From the NCBI GenBank assembly GCA_028818775.1, contig JAPPNE010000044.1:1-64000 (forward strand): a DNA stretch of 64,000 nucleotides. Reading direction: 5' to 3'. This DNA comes from Deltaproteobacteria bacterium (GTDB lineage Bacteria > Desulfobacterota > Binatia > UBA9968 > JAJDTQ01). The position numbers were made by a program, and so were the translations under genes. Below are positions 16,004-24,111 of the stretch, one piece after another. A model generated the notes under the pieces. The model searched no databases and had not been told where the DNA came from. It saw nothing but the letters and a program-made list of their open reading frames with translations. Position 1 is the first letter of the stretch; each line of letters starts with the position of its first letter.

Positions 16004-16768
16004 CTAGCGCGGCGTTCGGCGGCGCGAAGGGAACATGGCCGCGCCGATGATGCCGGCCTGGTTGCCGAGGCGGGCGGCCTCCACCCGACAGCCCACGTCC
16101 TTGATGTAGGGGAAGAACCTTTCGGGGCGCTTGCTGACGCCGCCACCCAGGATGAACAGATCGACTCCCAGCAGGTACTCGACGTGGACCAGGTAGTCGT
16201 TGAGCCGCTTGCCCCACTTCTTCCAGCTCAGGCGCCTGCTCGTGCGGATGCTCGCCGCCGCTCGCTTCTCGGCGGGCTTGCCGCGCATCTCGAGGTGCCC
16301 CAGCTCCGTGTCGGGCAGCAGGACGCCGTCGCGGAAGACGGCTGATCCGATGCCGGTCCCCAGGGTGACCACCAGCACGGTGCCGGCGACACCCTTGCCC
16401 GCGCCGAACTCGAACTCCGCCAGCCCGGCGGCGTCGGCGTCGTTGCCGATGGCCACGCTCGGCGCGTTCAGCTCGGTCTCGAGACGGCCTGCCAGGTCAT
16501 AGCCGATCCATGAGGGATCGAGGTTGGGTGCGCGCTGGACCCGGCCGCTCTTGACCAGGCCGGGGAAGCCGCAGCCCACCGCGCCGCGCCATTGCAGTTG
16601 CCGCCGCAGCTCCTTGATGGTCTCCATGACCGCCGCCGGCGTCGCCGGCTGCGGCGTGGGCTGGCGCACGCGTTCCGTCGCCAGCTCTCCGCTCGCGGTA
16701 TCCACCAGCGCCGCCTTGACCCCGGTGCCGCCGATGTCGATGCCCATGACTCTGTCTGCTTCGCTCAT
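16004..16768 (-). CDS. ppgK: Polyphosphate glucokinase
   Basis: A 254-residue ROK-fold kinase. It has the phosphate loop GIDIGGTGVKAALVD, the polyphosphate glucokinase block TPQPATPAAVMETI, GFPGLVKSGRVQRAPNLDPSWIG, NDADAAGLAEFEFG and TLGTGIGSAVFRDGVLLPDTELGHLEM. These match the polyphosphate-dependent branch rather than ordinary ROK glucokinases, and the length is typical. It phosphorylates glucose to glucose-6-phosphate using polyphosphate (or ATP). ATG 16768 is preceded by an AGGAGACG-like site. It is convergent with the CHAD gene, and ppk1, which makes its substrate, lies about 14 kb away. Confidence 0.92.
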   Translation of the reverse strand: MSEADRVMGIDIGGTGVKAALVDTASGELATERVRQPTPQPATPAAVMETIKELRRQLQWRGAVGCGFPGLVKSGRVQRAPNLDPSWIGYDLAGRLETELNAPSVAIGNDADAAGLAEFEFGAGKGVAGTVLVVTLGTGIGSAVFRDGVLLPDTELGHLEMRGKPAEKRAAASIRTSRRLSWKKWGKRLNDYLVHVEYLLGVDLFILGGGVSKRPERFFPYIKDVGCRVEAARLGNQAGIIGAAMFPSRRRTPR

Positions 16769-16915
16769 CGTCTCCTCGTAGCCGCGCACGTGAACTCTGC
16801 CGCTTCATCATCATGGAACCCCCGCCACAATTCAACACCCGGCAACAGGCTCACCTTGCCGGAGACGGGAAATCCTGCACATATTGGTCCACGGGCTCTG
16901 TAACGCACCATCATC

Positions 16916-18886
16916 ATGCTCCACGTTCTCACCAGCCTGGTGGCCGTCCTGGCCGCTACGGTGGCCACGGTCTCCGTGTTCCACAAGCTGAGGCTTCCCG
17001 CGGTCATCGGCTATCTCGCGGTGGGCGTGGTCATGGGTCCCCACGGCTTGAGCGTCATCGGGCACGGGGAGGAGCTCGAGCTCCTGGCCGAGATCGGCAT
17101 CGTGTTGCTGCTGTTCTCCATCGGTCTGGAGTTTTCCTTCGAGCGCTTTCTCGCCGTCAAGGGGCCGATCATCACCGGCGGTCTGCTGCAGGTGGCGCTC
17201 ACCGCCCTGGCCGTGACCGCGGTGGGCGTCCACCTGGGCTATCCCGTGCGCATCAGCTTCTTCTTCGGCATGCTGGCGTCCCTCAGCAGCACCGCCATCG
17301 TGCTCAAGATCCTGAGCGACCGTGACGAGTTGTCGGCCCTCCACGGCCGGCTCGCCATCGGCACCCTCCTGCTCCAGGACATCATCGCCGTGCCCATGAT
17401 GCTGTCGGTGCCGGTGCTGGGGGAGACCGACACGTTTTCCTTCCAGGTGGTTGCGCTCACGCTGGGGAAGGCGATCCTGGCCGTGTTCCTGATCTTCACG
17501 GCGTCGCGTTTCGTCGTGCCGTGGTTCTTGCACCAAGTGGCGCGCCTGCGCAGCCAGGAGGTTTTCGTCCTGTTCGTGCTGCTCATCTGTCTCGGCACCG
17601 CGTGGGCGGCGTTTCAGACCGGCATTTCCCTCGCCTTGGGGGCGTTCATCGCCGGTTTGCTGATCTCCGACTCCGAATACAGCCACCAGGTGATCGCCGA
17701 CATCCACCCGTTGCGCGACACTTTCGCCGGCATCTTCTTCATCTCCATCGGAATGCAGGTGGACTTCCACTTCGTCAGCGAGGAACTCGCCGTGATCGCC
17801 GGCGCCTTGCTGCTGCTGGTGCTCATCAAGGGCGGCCTCATCACCGCCATCTTCGCGACCTTGCAGCGGTCGTTTCGTCTCGGCCTGTTTCTGGGCCTGG
17901 CGCTCGCCCAAGTGGGCGAGTTCTCGCTCATCCTGGCGCGCATGGGCGGCGCGTTCGAGCTCCTGTCGCCGGCCCAGGAGCAGATGTTCCTGGCCGTCGC
18001 GATCCTCAGCATGCTGGCGACCCCGCTGCTGATCCTCGCCGGGAGTCGCTTGGGGATGGCGCTGCACGGCGGCGCCGGGACGCCTGGGGAGCCGTCCCAA
18101 GACGCCGTGGCCGGGCACGTCCTCATCGTGGGCTACGGACTCAACGGCCGGAACCTGGCACGGGTCCTGCGCGAGGTGGACATCCCCCACAGAATACTGG
18201 ACCTCAACCCCCAGGCGTCGCGAACGGCGCGTGCCGAGGGCGAAAGTATCGACTTCGGCGACGCGACGCGTCCGGCGGTGCTGAGCGGAATGGGCGTGGA
18301 ACGGGCGCGGGTCCTGGTGGTGGCCATCAGCGACCCCTCGGCGACCTCGCGCGTCGTCGCGAACGCGCGGCGGTTGAACCCCGATCTCTACATCATCGTA
18401 CGGACGCGCTACGTGGCCGAGATCGCGCGCCTCACGCGGTTGGGCGCCAACGAGGTCATCCCGGAGGAGTTCGAGACCTCGGTGGAGATCTTCGCCCGGG
18501 TCCTCCAGGAGTACCACGTGCCGCGCAACGTCATCACCCTGCAGGTGGAGATGGTGCGCCGGGAGGGTTACGGGATGCTGCGCGGGCTGCGGCTGGAGGG
18601 CAAGAGCCTGGACCGCTTCGGCCGGTTCCTCACCGGCGCCACCGCCGACACGTTCCTGGTGCAGGAGGAGGCGCCGGGCGCGTCCATGACCATCGGGGAG
18701 CTGAAGCAGCACTTCCAGGGGCGCACCGGGGTCCTGGCGCTGGTCCGGGACGGCGTCTCGGTGGAGAGCCCTCCCATGGACCACCGGCTGTGCCCCGGCG
18801 ACATCCTGGTGCTGCTGGGGAGCCACGCGGACCTCGACCGCGCCGTGCAACTGCTGACGGCGCCGCGGGAAGACGGGATTGAGTGA
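16916..18886 (+). CDS. Kef/CPA2-type cation:proton antiporter with TrkA-N and TrkA-C domains
   Basis: A 656-residue protein. Residues 1-385 carry about 12 hydrophobic segments with CPA2 motifs (LLAEIGIVLLLFSIGLEF, SLSSTAIVLKIL, IGTLLLQDIIAVPMM, GISLALGAFIAGLLISDSEY). Residues about 400-520 are a Rossmann RCK/TrkA-N domain with the nucleotide loop VGYGLNGRNLARVLRE and acidic LDLNPQ. The tail is a TrkA-C domain (about 570-650). It likely exports K+ or Na+ in exchange for protons under ligand control. The gene is monocistronic, ending 78 bp from convergent glnA with a strong hairpin between. Ion specificity is uncertain. Confidence 0.9.
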   Translation: MLHVLTSLVAVLAATVATVSVFHKLRLPAVIGYLAVGVVMGPHGLSVIGHGEELELLAEIGIVLLLFSIGLEFSFERFLAVKGPIITGGLLQVALTALAVTAVGVHLGYPVRISFFFGMLASLSSTAIVLKILSDRDELSALHGRLAIGTLLLQDIIAVPMMLSVPVLGETDTFSFQVVALTLGKAILAVFLIFTASRFVVPWFLHQVARLRSQEVFVLFVLLICLGTAWAAFQTGISLALGAFIAGLLISDSEYSHQVIADIHPLRDTFAGIFFISIGMQVDFHFVSEELAVIAGALLLLVLIKGGLITAIFATLQRSFRLGLFLGLALAQVGEFSLILARMGGAFELLSPAQEQMFLAVAILSMLATPLLILAGSRLGMALHGGAGTPGEPSQDAVAGHVLIVGYGLNGRNLARVLREVDIPHRILDLNPQASRTARAEGESIDFGDATRPAVLSGMGVERARVLVVAISDPSATSRVVANARRLNPDLYIIVRTRYVAEIARLTRLGANEVIPEEFETSVEIFARVLQEYHVPRNVITLQVEMVRREGYGMLRGLRLEGKSLDRFGRFLTGATADTFLVQEEAPGASMTIGELKQHFQGRTGVLALVRDGVSVESPPMDHRLCPGDILVLLGSHADLDRAVQLLTAPREDGIE

Positions 18887-18899
18887 CTGGACGGAAGAT

Positions 18900-18929
18900 G
18901 GTTGGGGCGACCCTTCGGCCGCCCCAACC
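18900..18929. terminator. Bidirectional hairpin between convergent antiporter and glnA genes
   Basis: A perfect 10-bp stem, GGTTGGGGCG (18900-18909) with CGCCCCAACC (18920-18929), and a 10-nt loop, placed in the 78-bp gap between two converging stop codons. No U-run follows on either strand. Confidence 0.6.
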
Positions 18930-18964
18930 CGGGTTCGTCCGTCTACATTCGGTGGTGCGGATTC

Positions 18965-20380
18965 CTAGATGTCGTAGTACAGGGCGAACTCGTAGGGGTG
19001 CGGCCGCAGCCTCATGGGGTCCACCTCGTTCGTGCGCTTGTAGTCGATCCACGTCTCGACCACGTCCTGGGTGAAGACGTCGCCCTTCAGGAGGAAGGAA
19101 TGGTCCTTCTCCAGGGCGTCCAGCGACTCGTCGAGGCTGCCGGGCAGGGACTCCACCTTGGCGGCTTCCTCGGGCGCGAGGTCGTAGAGGTTCTTGTCCA
19201 GCGGCTTGGGCGGCTCGATCTTGTTGGCGACGCCGTCGAGCCCGGCCATCAGCATGGCCGGGAAGGCGTAGTAGGGGTTGCAGCTCGGGTCCGGGCTGCG
19301 GAACTCCAGGCGCCGGGCCTTCTCGCTGGTGGAGTAGGTCGGGATGCGCACCGCGGCGCTGCGGTTGCGCTGCGAGTACATGAGGTTGATGGGCGCCTCG
19401 TAGCCCGGCACCAGCCGCCGGTACGAGTTGGTGGTGGGAGCGATGAACGCGCACAGGGCGGCGGCGTGCTTCAGCAGCCCGCCGATGTAGTAGCGCGCGG
19501 TGTCGCTCAGCAGCGCGTAGTTCTTGGCGTCGTAGAACACGTTCTTGTTGTTCTTCCACAGGCTCTGGTGGGTGTGCATGCCCGAGCCGTTGTCCTGGAA
19601 GATCGGCTTCGGCATCATGGTCACGGTCTTGCCGTTGCGCAGGCCGACGTTCTTGACGATGTACTTGTACTTCAGCACCTGGTCCGCCATGGCGGTCAGC
19701 GTGCCGAAGCGCATGTCGATCTCGGACTGTCCGGCGGTTCCCACCTCGTGGTGATGCACCTCGCACACGATGCCGCAAGACTCCAGCGTCTTGACCATCT
19801 CGGAGCGCACGTCCTGGAGACTGTCCATGGGCGGAACCGGGAAGTATCCTTCCTTGTAGCGCGGCTTGTAGCCCAGGTTCTTCTTCTCGCCGTTGCCGGA
19901 GTTCCAGTAACCTTCCTCGGAGTCGATGTAGTAGAAGCCGTAGTTGTAGCTCTGGTCGAAGCGAACGTTATCGAGGATGTAGAACTCGATCTCCGGGCCC
20001 CAGTAGCTCGTGTCCGCGATGCCGGTGGACTTGAGGTACGCCTCGGCCTTCTGCGCGACGTAGCGCGGATCGCGGCTGTAGGGCTGGCCCGTGAGCGGGT
20101 CCTTGATGTTGCACACCAGGGTCAGGGTGGGCAGCGCGGTGAACGGGTCCATGAAGGCGGTGTTCGGATCCGGGAACAGCAGCATGTCGGATTCGTCGAT
20201 GGTCTGGAACCCGCGGATGCTGGAGCCGTCGAAGCCGATGCCGTTCTCGAACAGATCGGTGTCGAACTCGTTGGTGGAGATCGAGAAGTGCTGCCACAGT
20301 CCGGGCAGGTCGCAGAAGCGCAGGTCGACGATCTCCGCGCCGTTCTTCTTGGCAAAGTCGAGCACTTGTTTCGCTGTCAT
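18965..20380 (-). CDS. glnA: Glutamine synthetase type I
   Basis: A 471-residue GSI. Signatures include GFDGSSIRGF, FMDPF, the metal-binding WGPEIEFYILD and EVGTAGQSEIDMRFG, ATP-binding KPIFQDNGSGMHTHQSLW, and RNRSAAVRIP. Tyr399 sits in NLYDLAPEE, the adenylylation site, so activity is likely controlled by GlnE. It condenses glutamate and ammonia. ATG 20380 has a GGAAGGAA site upstream, and a perfect sigma-54 promoter lies about 50 bp before the start. This predicts NtrC-dependent induction under nitrogen limitation, together with amtB-glnK at 33.6-35.2 kb. Confidence 0.98.
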   Translation of the reverse strand: MTAKQVLDFAKKNGAEIVDLRFCDLPGLWQHFSISTNEFDTDLFENGIGFDGSSIRGFQTIDESDMLLFPDPNTAFMDPFTALPTLTLVCNIKDPLTGQPYSRDPRYVAQKAEAYLKSTGIADTSYWGPEIEFYILDNVRFDQSYNYGFYYIDSEEGYWNSGNGEKKNLGYKPRYKEGYFPVPPMDSLQDVRSEMVKTLESCGIVCEVHHHEVGTAGQSEIDMRFGTLTAMADQVLKYKYIVKNVGLRNGKTVTMMPKPIFQDNGSGMHTHQSLWKNNKNVFYDAKNYALLSDTARYYIGGLLKHAAALCAFIAPTTNSYRRLVPGYEAPINLMYSQRNRSAAVRIPTYSTSEKARRLEFRSPDPSCNPYYAFPAMLMAGLDGVANKIEPPKPLDKNLYDLAPEEAAKVESLPGSLDESLDALEKDHSFLLKGDVFTQDVVETWIDYKRTNEVDPMRLRPHPYEFALYYDI

Positions 20381-20431
20381 GGCGTTCTTCCTTTCAAGAG
20401 CGTGGTTGACGGTAATTCCTCTGATTCAGAC

Positions 20432-20446
20432 GCAACGTCCGTGCCA
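20432..20446 (-). promoter_or_regulatory. Sigma-54 promoter of glnA
   Basis: On the minus strand TGGCAC (20446-20441), 5 bp, TTGC (20435-20432): an exact match to the -24/-12 consensus. Transcription would start near 20420, leaving about 40 nt of leader before the glnA ATG. Confidence 0.85.
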
Positions 20447-20786
20447 AGGCGGCGTCAGGCCGATCGGCGGTGTATTTGCCTGCCCGAGCGGGTCCGGCGT
20501 GTGTGGCAGGTCAACGGCCGGCCGCGCGAATGCACAGTTTTTGTTCAATGGCTGCCCAACGATTGAGCATGCCTCATGAAATGAAGACCCTGGCAAGGCG
20601 GTGCAAGGGCGAGCTTCGTCCCAGGCTTCGCTTCGCAACTTGGCTTGACATCAAGGTGCGGCGGGTGCAAACAGTATACGTTTTTCATTGAAAGATACAT
20701 ATTCTTCGAGATGGCAATGGCAATCGGAATGTCATGGATTGGCATGGGAGCTTCAACGCCACGGAATCACGCTAAGGAGGTTATTC
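20447..20786. other. Non-coding stretch between glnA promoter and lipoprotein gene
   Basis: About 340 bp with no supported gene. It should hold the NtrC enhancer sites of glnA, but I find only isolated half-site-like GGTGCA/TGCAC words (around 20531, 20596 and 20666) and no convincing dyad. The right half is AT-rich and marks the start of the lower-GC accessory island. Confidence 0.4.
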
Positions 20787-21812
20787 ATGGTGAATGTGTC
20801 CGATGGAATCCGTAGGATGGCCATGGCTGTCGTGCTTGCGGTCTCGCTATCCGGTTGTGGAGGCGGCGGTGGGGAAGGCTCGCCGGTCCGTCCGCCTGAC
20901 ACTGGCGTCGTGCCGCCCGACACTGAGGTATCAATCGATTGGTGGATCGAAGGACCGCTGACAGGCGTAGCCTCAGGAGAAGCCCATGACGCTTTGGAGG
21001 CGGCTCAGCGAAGGGTCAGCCCGGCGATCCCGGGCAGGGACACCAGAACCTTCGGATCGCAAATCTATGCGGTGGACGCGGCAGGGAATACCGGCAACGA
21101 ATCTTTTGCGGGTTTCCATTTGGCATTGCCATCGAACGACACCCCCTACGGTCAATGGGGTTTTTGGAACCACAGTCGTCTTTCGCCGGATATCGCCAAG
21201 GTTCAGTGGCGATACTCTCCGCGGTATGAAGACCGGAAGAGAAGAGCGGTGTACGGCATTCTGGATTACGGACTCTTCTGGATCCTGGACACCGAAAACG
21301 ACGGGGGAGAGGGGGGGTCGGTTGCTGGATTCAGTCGGTCTCTTTCAAACCAACTCTATGCAGTCCATAGTCCCGGCCACCAAATACTCAGCCCGGCCTT
21401 TCCAGACTTCTTTCCCCGCCCCAACCGGAGCTTGGCCGACCCGGTCGGCCCGCATGGCGCCACGTGGACAGGGGATGCCTTGGGGTTCTCGAAAACGACC
21501 CGCAAGACCGTCTACGGACCAGCCGAACTAACCGTCACGGGCGCCTCCACGGTCCCCGTCGATGTGTACTATTACGCGATGAGACTCCAGATCGACCTGA
21601 ATAACGGCGACAGGCTGATCTTCAACGATCTGACAGGCACCGGCAGTGGTGACAAAAGTTTCAGCAGTCCTGGCAATCACCACCATCCTTTTCAGCAGGA
21701 TCGGGCACAGGGCATGCTGTTGCGGAGTGCCGATGATGTGGGTGTTGTGGATGTGGTCGGCGCTTTCGAGACCGCCGACTACATCGGTGCCTTTGGTGCG
21801 AAAAGAAAGTAA
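20787..21812 (+). CDS. Surface lipoprotein, transferrin-binding-protein-like barrel
   Basis: A 341-residue putative lipoprotein. Residues 1-28 are a signal peptide ending in a lipobox SLSGC, followed by a Gly-rich tether. The C-terminal half contains YGPAELTVTGAS, a strand-rich block with DLNNGDRLIFNDLTG, and the terminal AFETADYIGAFGAKR. That last motif is typical of the eight-stranded barrel domain of TbpB-like surface lipoproteins and their many uncharacterised relatives. These usually bind host iron proteins or other ligands; in an environmental bacterium the ligand is unknown. ATG 20787 follows a perfect TAAGGAGG site. No TonB receptor or Slam gene is adjacent. GC content is lower than the flanking core. 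Confidence 0.65.
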   Translation: MVNVSDGIRRMAMAVVLAVSLSGCGGGGGEGSPVRPPDTGVVPPDTEVSIDWWIEGPLTGVASGEAHDALEAAQRRVSPAIPGRDTRTFGSQIYAVDAAGNTGNESFAGFHLALPSNDTPYGQWGFWNHSRLSPDIAKVQWRYSPRYEDRKRRAVYGILDYGLFWILDTENDGGEGGSVAGFSRSLSNQLYAVHSPGHQILSPAFPDFFPRPNRSLADPVGPHGATWTGDALGFSKTTRKTVYGPAELTVTGASTVPVDVYYYAMRLQIDLNNGDRLIFNDLTGTGSGDKSFSSPGNHHHPFQQDRAQGMLLRSADDVGVVDVVGAFETADYIGAFGAKRK

Positions 21813-22297
21813 GGGCCTGGAGAACACAAGCCCGCCCGACTCCCCTACCAGGTACCACTTAGGCGCCACTTTATTTCCGGGCCATGCGCACGAAGGCGCT
21901 TCGATGACGCAATGACGGTGTATTGCTCCTGCCGCGGGATGGCACCCGCAACCGTTCCGGGAAGTCGTGCTGATTCGGTCGAGCGGAGTTGGTGAGCGGC
22001 CCGCAATGTACCGAGAAACTTCGTTTCGCCGCAACAAACGAAGTGACGCACCAGGCGGCTCCACGGCCTGAACGAACGGATATTGGCATTCTGTCCAAGG
22101 ACTAGCCCACACCGCAGGATAGCCTTGGACATGTCTGGTACTTGGCCAGTGAACCGTTAGCCAGTACGCCATATCACCGCGGTGGCGGGGTCGCCTAGCA
22201 TGGGACTACCATGAGGGACGAAAGGACCCTTGCAGCGGCTAGGCGCGACGCAGGGCGTCCGACTCGGCCGGTGTTGAACGCCTGTCGCACACGGATT
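21813..22297. other. Non-coding stretch, 485 bp
   Basis: No reading frame with family similarity on either strand, no tRNA-like fold and no recognisable insertion-sequence ends. Base composition is mixed. It separates the lipoprotein gene from the AbiE remnant and may be scar DNA from island turnover. Confidence 0.4.
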
Positions 22298-22326
22298 TTG
22301 AAGCCATCCATTTTAGATGGTTAATA
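22298..22326 (+). promoter_or_regulatory. Promoter with palindromic operator in its spacer, upstream of abiEi
   Basis: TTGAAG (22298-22303) and TTAATA (22321-22326) are 17 bp apart. The spacer is filled exactly by an interrupted palindrome, CCATC (22304-22308) and GATGG (22316-22320). AbiEi antitoxins repress their own promoter, so this is a plausible operator. A second dyad, TTTCAA/TTGAAA, lies at 22342-22364. Confidence 0.5.
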
Positions 22327-22382
22327 CCCATGTACAGACACTTTCAACGAAACGCATCTTGAAATGTTTTGGTGTTATTTTA

Positions 22383-23222
22383 ATGGTTATGGGCCAACAA
22401 AGAACACCACGTCTGAAACCCCTTCTGGATGTGGTCCCCCCGGGCTTCATGGTGGATACGCCGTGGCTCAGGGCTCAGGGCATCGACCCCAAGTCCATTC
22501 ACGACTATGTTGCCCGCGGATGGCTTGAGCGGGTCATTCGAGGGGTGTACCGCCGTCCGCTGCCGGAAGGCGCACGGGAGGCATACGGAGAGTCATGGGA
22601 AATCCCCCTTCTCTCCCTGCAGTGGCTCATGAAATACGCCGTGCATCTGGGCGGGGAGAGCGCCCTCGATGTACTCGGCTACGCGCATTATCTGAGCCTC
22701 GGAGGAAAGCGGTGCGTTTGGCTCTACGGCGAGGCGCCGTCCTGGCTCAAGCGGTTGCCGATGGGGACGCAGATCGTGGTGCGCCGGCGCACGCTTTTCG
22801 GCGACGACCGGCTGGGCATCGAGGATGCCGGGGCTGGGGCGGGCGGACCGGCGGTCGGCGTGTGGCGCTGGCCTCTCAAGGCATCGTCTCCAGGCCGAGC
22901 CATCCTGGAGGCCCTTGACGAGCTGCCGCGGCACGCGAGCTTCGAGAACTTGGACAAGGCATTCGAGGGGCTGGCGTTGCTCCGACCCGGGCGGCTCATG
23001 GCGCTTTTGACGGCTTGCCGCAGCGTAAAGGTGCGCAGGCTGTTCTTTGTCTTCGCGGACAGGCACGGGCACGAATGGCGCAAGCACCTGGACGCATCGA
23101 GGATCGACTTCGGTTCGGGACCGCGGGCCTTGGTGGAGGGCGGCAAGCTTCACCCGGCCTACCGCATCTACATGCCCCGATCACTCGCGCCCGAGAAACC
23201 TGCGGTGGACGGCAATGCTTGA
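22383..23222 (+). CDS. AbiEi-type antitoxin/transcriptional regulator (type IV TA)
   Basis: A 279-residue protein of the AbiEi (COG5340) family. The N-terminal winged-helix region has GFMVDTPWLRAQGIDPKSIHDYVARGWLERVIRGVYRRP, followed by LLSLQWLMKY.VHLGGESALDVLGYAHYLSLG and the basic C-terminal antitoxin domain. AbiEi represses the abiE operon and neutralises the AbiEii nucleotidyltransferase. ATG 22383 is used because the open frame's earlier ATG (22317) lies inside the predicted promoter. The gene overlaps the start of the abiEii remnant by 8 bp, the normal arrangement for this operon. The antitoxin looks intact although its toxin is broken. Confidence 0.85.
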   Translation: MVMGQQRTPRLKPLLDVVPPGFMVDTPWLRAQGIDPKSIHDYVARGWLERVIRGVYRRPLPEGAREAYGESWEIPLLSLQWLMKYAVHLGGESALDVLGYAHYLSLGGKRCVWLYGEAPSWLKRLPMGTQIVVRRRTLFGDDRLGIEDAGAGAGGPAVGVWRWPLKASSPGRAILEALDELPRHASFENLDKAFEGLALLRPGRLMALLTACRSVKVRRLFFVFADRHGHEWRKHLDASRIDFGSGPRALVEGGKLHPAYRIYMPRSLAPEKPAVDGNA

Positions 23223-23324
23223 CCGGTACGTGGCGCAGGTCCGCCTGCTGCTGAGTGGCTTCGGTAGAATTACCCGGTTTCCCTCGACGGTGCAGAAGTC
23301 GCATTTCTGTCCTTCATCAGTTGA
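23215..23324 (+). pseudogene. Truncated abiEii toxin remnant
   Basis: The frame opens with MLDRYVAQVRLLLS, the typical AbiEii/AbiGii N-terminus, at the expected overlap with abiEi. It then loses similarity at once. A different frame from about 23268 reads NYPVSLDGAEVAFLSFIS and stops at 23324; this looks like the C-terminal region of AbiEii proteins (weak match). A full toxin is about 280-300 residues, so roughly 85 percent is missing, including the GGT nucleotidyltransferase motif. Confidence 0.7.
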
Positions 23325-23593
23325 GTTGCCTTCGGGGTGGCTGCGACGCTTCGAGACTGCGTTCTGAACCAGACACTCATCGACAAGGAGACCAACATAG
23401 GGATCGGCAAGAAGGCGCCCGCGGTCTATCTGGGTGAGATCGAGGCTGAACTGGGCGCAGAGCGCCTGGACAAGGTTCTGGAGTCGCACCTTCTTCCAGG
23501 CGGGACCGACTCCTCCGCGAGGGGCAGTTCTCGGACTTCGTGGACGAGCGCCAGCAGCAGTTTGCTGAGAGGATCGAGCAAGTCACGAAGTAA
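23325..23593 (+). pseudogene. Frameshifted C-terminal remnant of a DUF262/GmrSD-type protein
   Basis: From about 23337 the frame reads LRDCVLNQTLIDKETNIGIG then KKAPAVYLGEIEAELG and LDKVLESHLLP, resembling the extreme C-terminus of DUF262/DUF1524 (GmrSD-like) anti-phage endonucleases. Near 23507 the reading shifts by one base and continues as REGQFSDFVDERQQQFAERI, ending at TAA 23591-23593. Only the last 85 or so residues of a 500-600-residue family survive, with no start codon. Family assignment is from memory of the motif style and is moderate. Confidence 0.5.
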
Positions 23594-24111
23594 GTCGTGC
23601 CGTCGTCCATCCTGCATCTCTGGATGAGAAACCCCACAAGGCGTCCTTCATCCCGCTTTCCTCGTCCTCACGCGATCGCGGGGGTGCCACCCTTTGCGGT
23701 TTCGGGCCGCAAGCCCGAGCGGCGCTAGATCGGACGCAGGGTTGTGGACAGAGGTGAAACGAGTGTTCTCTCCGACAACCTCGCCGGCTATGTTGATCCG
23801 CCCCGATTCGGGCTTCAGAGGCTCGTTCCCCGATTAGCGGAAGCAACCCATATGAACCAGCGCAAGTAAGCGGTATACTGACTCATTGGTGGAGTGAATC
23901 CCTTGTGGCCCTAAGGACAGCGGCCTCGGGTTCGCGTATTTCAACAGGTGAGATACAGTGGGAACGGCTACAGTACAGACGGCACGCGCCACTAGGCAGG
24001 AATCCCCACCTTCGGCATCTGGTGTCTTGTCAGCCTTAGCCGGCAACTATCCACAGCAAAGGCTCCTGCAGACCAGGTGCTTGGAAGGCTCGTCGTGACG
24101 GAGGTCAGAGG
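23594..24111. other. Degenerate stretch with a possible TnpB-tail/omega-RNA scar
   Basis: No intact gene in 518 bp. At 23960-24016 one frame reads VGTATVQTARATRQESPPS, preceded by in-frame stops. The segment ACTAGGCAGGAATCCCCACC (23991-24010) resembles the conserved end of IS200/IS605 tnpB genes, where the protein tail (RQEAP-like) and the guide-RNA scaffold overlap. The rest of a transposase is not recognisable, so this is at best a relic. Confidence 0.3.

Noticed and set aside
18155-18170. TGGCAC-N5-CTGC, a near sigma-54 site on the plus strand
   Set aside because: It lies inside the antiporter coding region, has one mismatch in the -12 box and no gene starts downstream.
20545-20745. A 66-residue minus-strand frame upstream of glnA
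   Set aside because: No ribosome site, no family similarity, and it overlaps the AT-rich regulatory region.
21813-22297. Searched for a tRNA, integrase attachment site or small RNA in the gap
   Set aside because: No cloverleaf, no CCA-type end, and no direct repeats that would mark an attachment pair with 26.1 kb.
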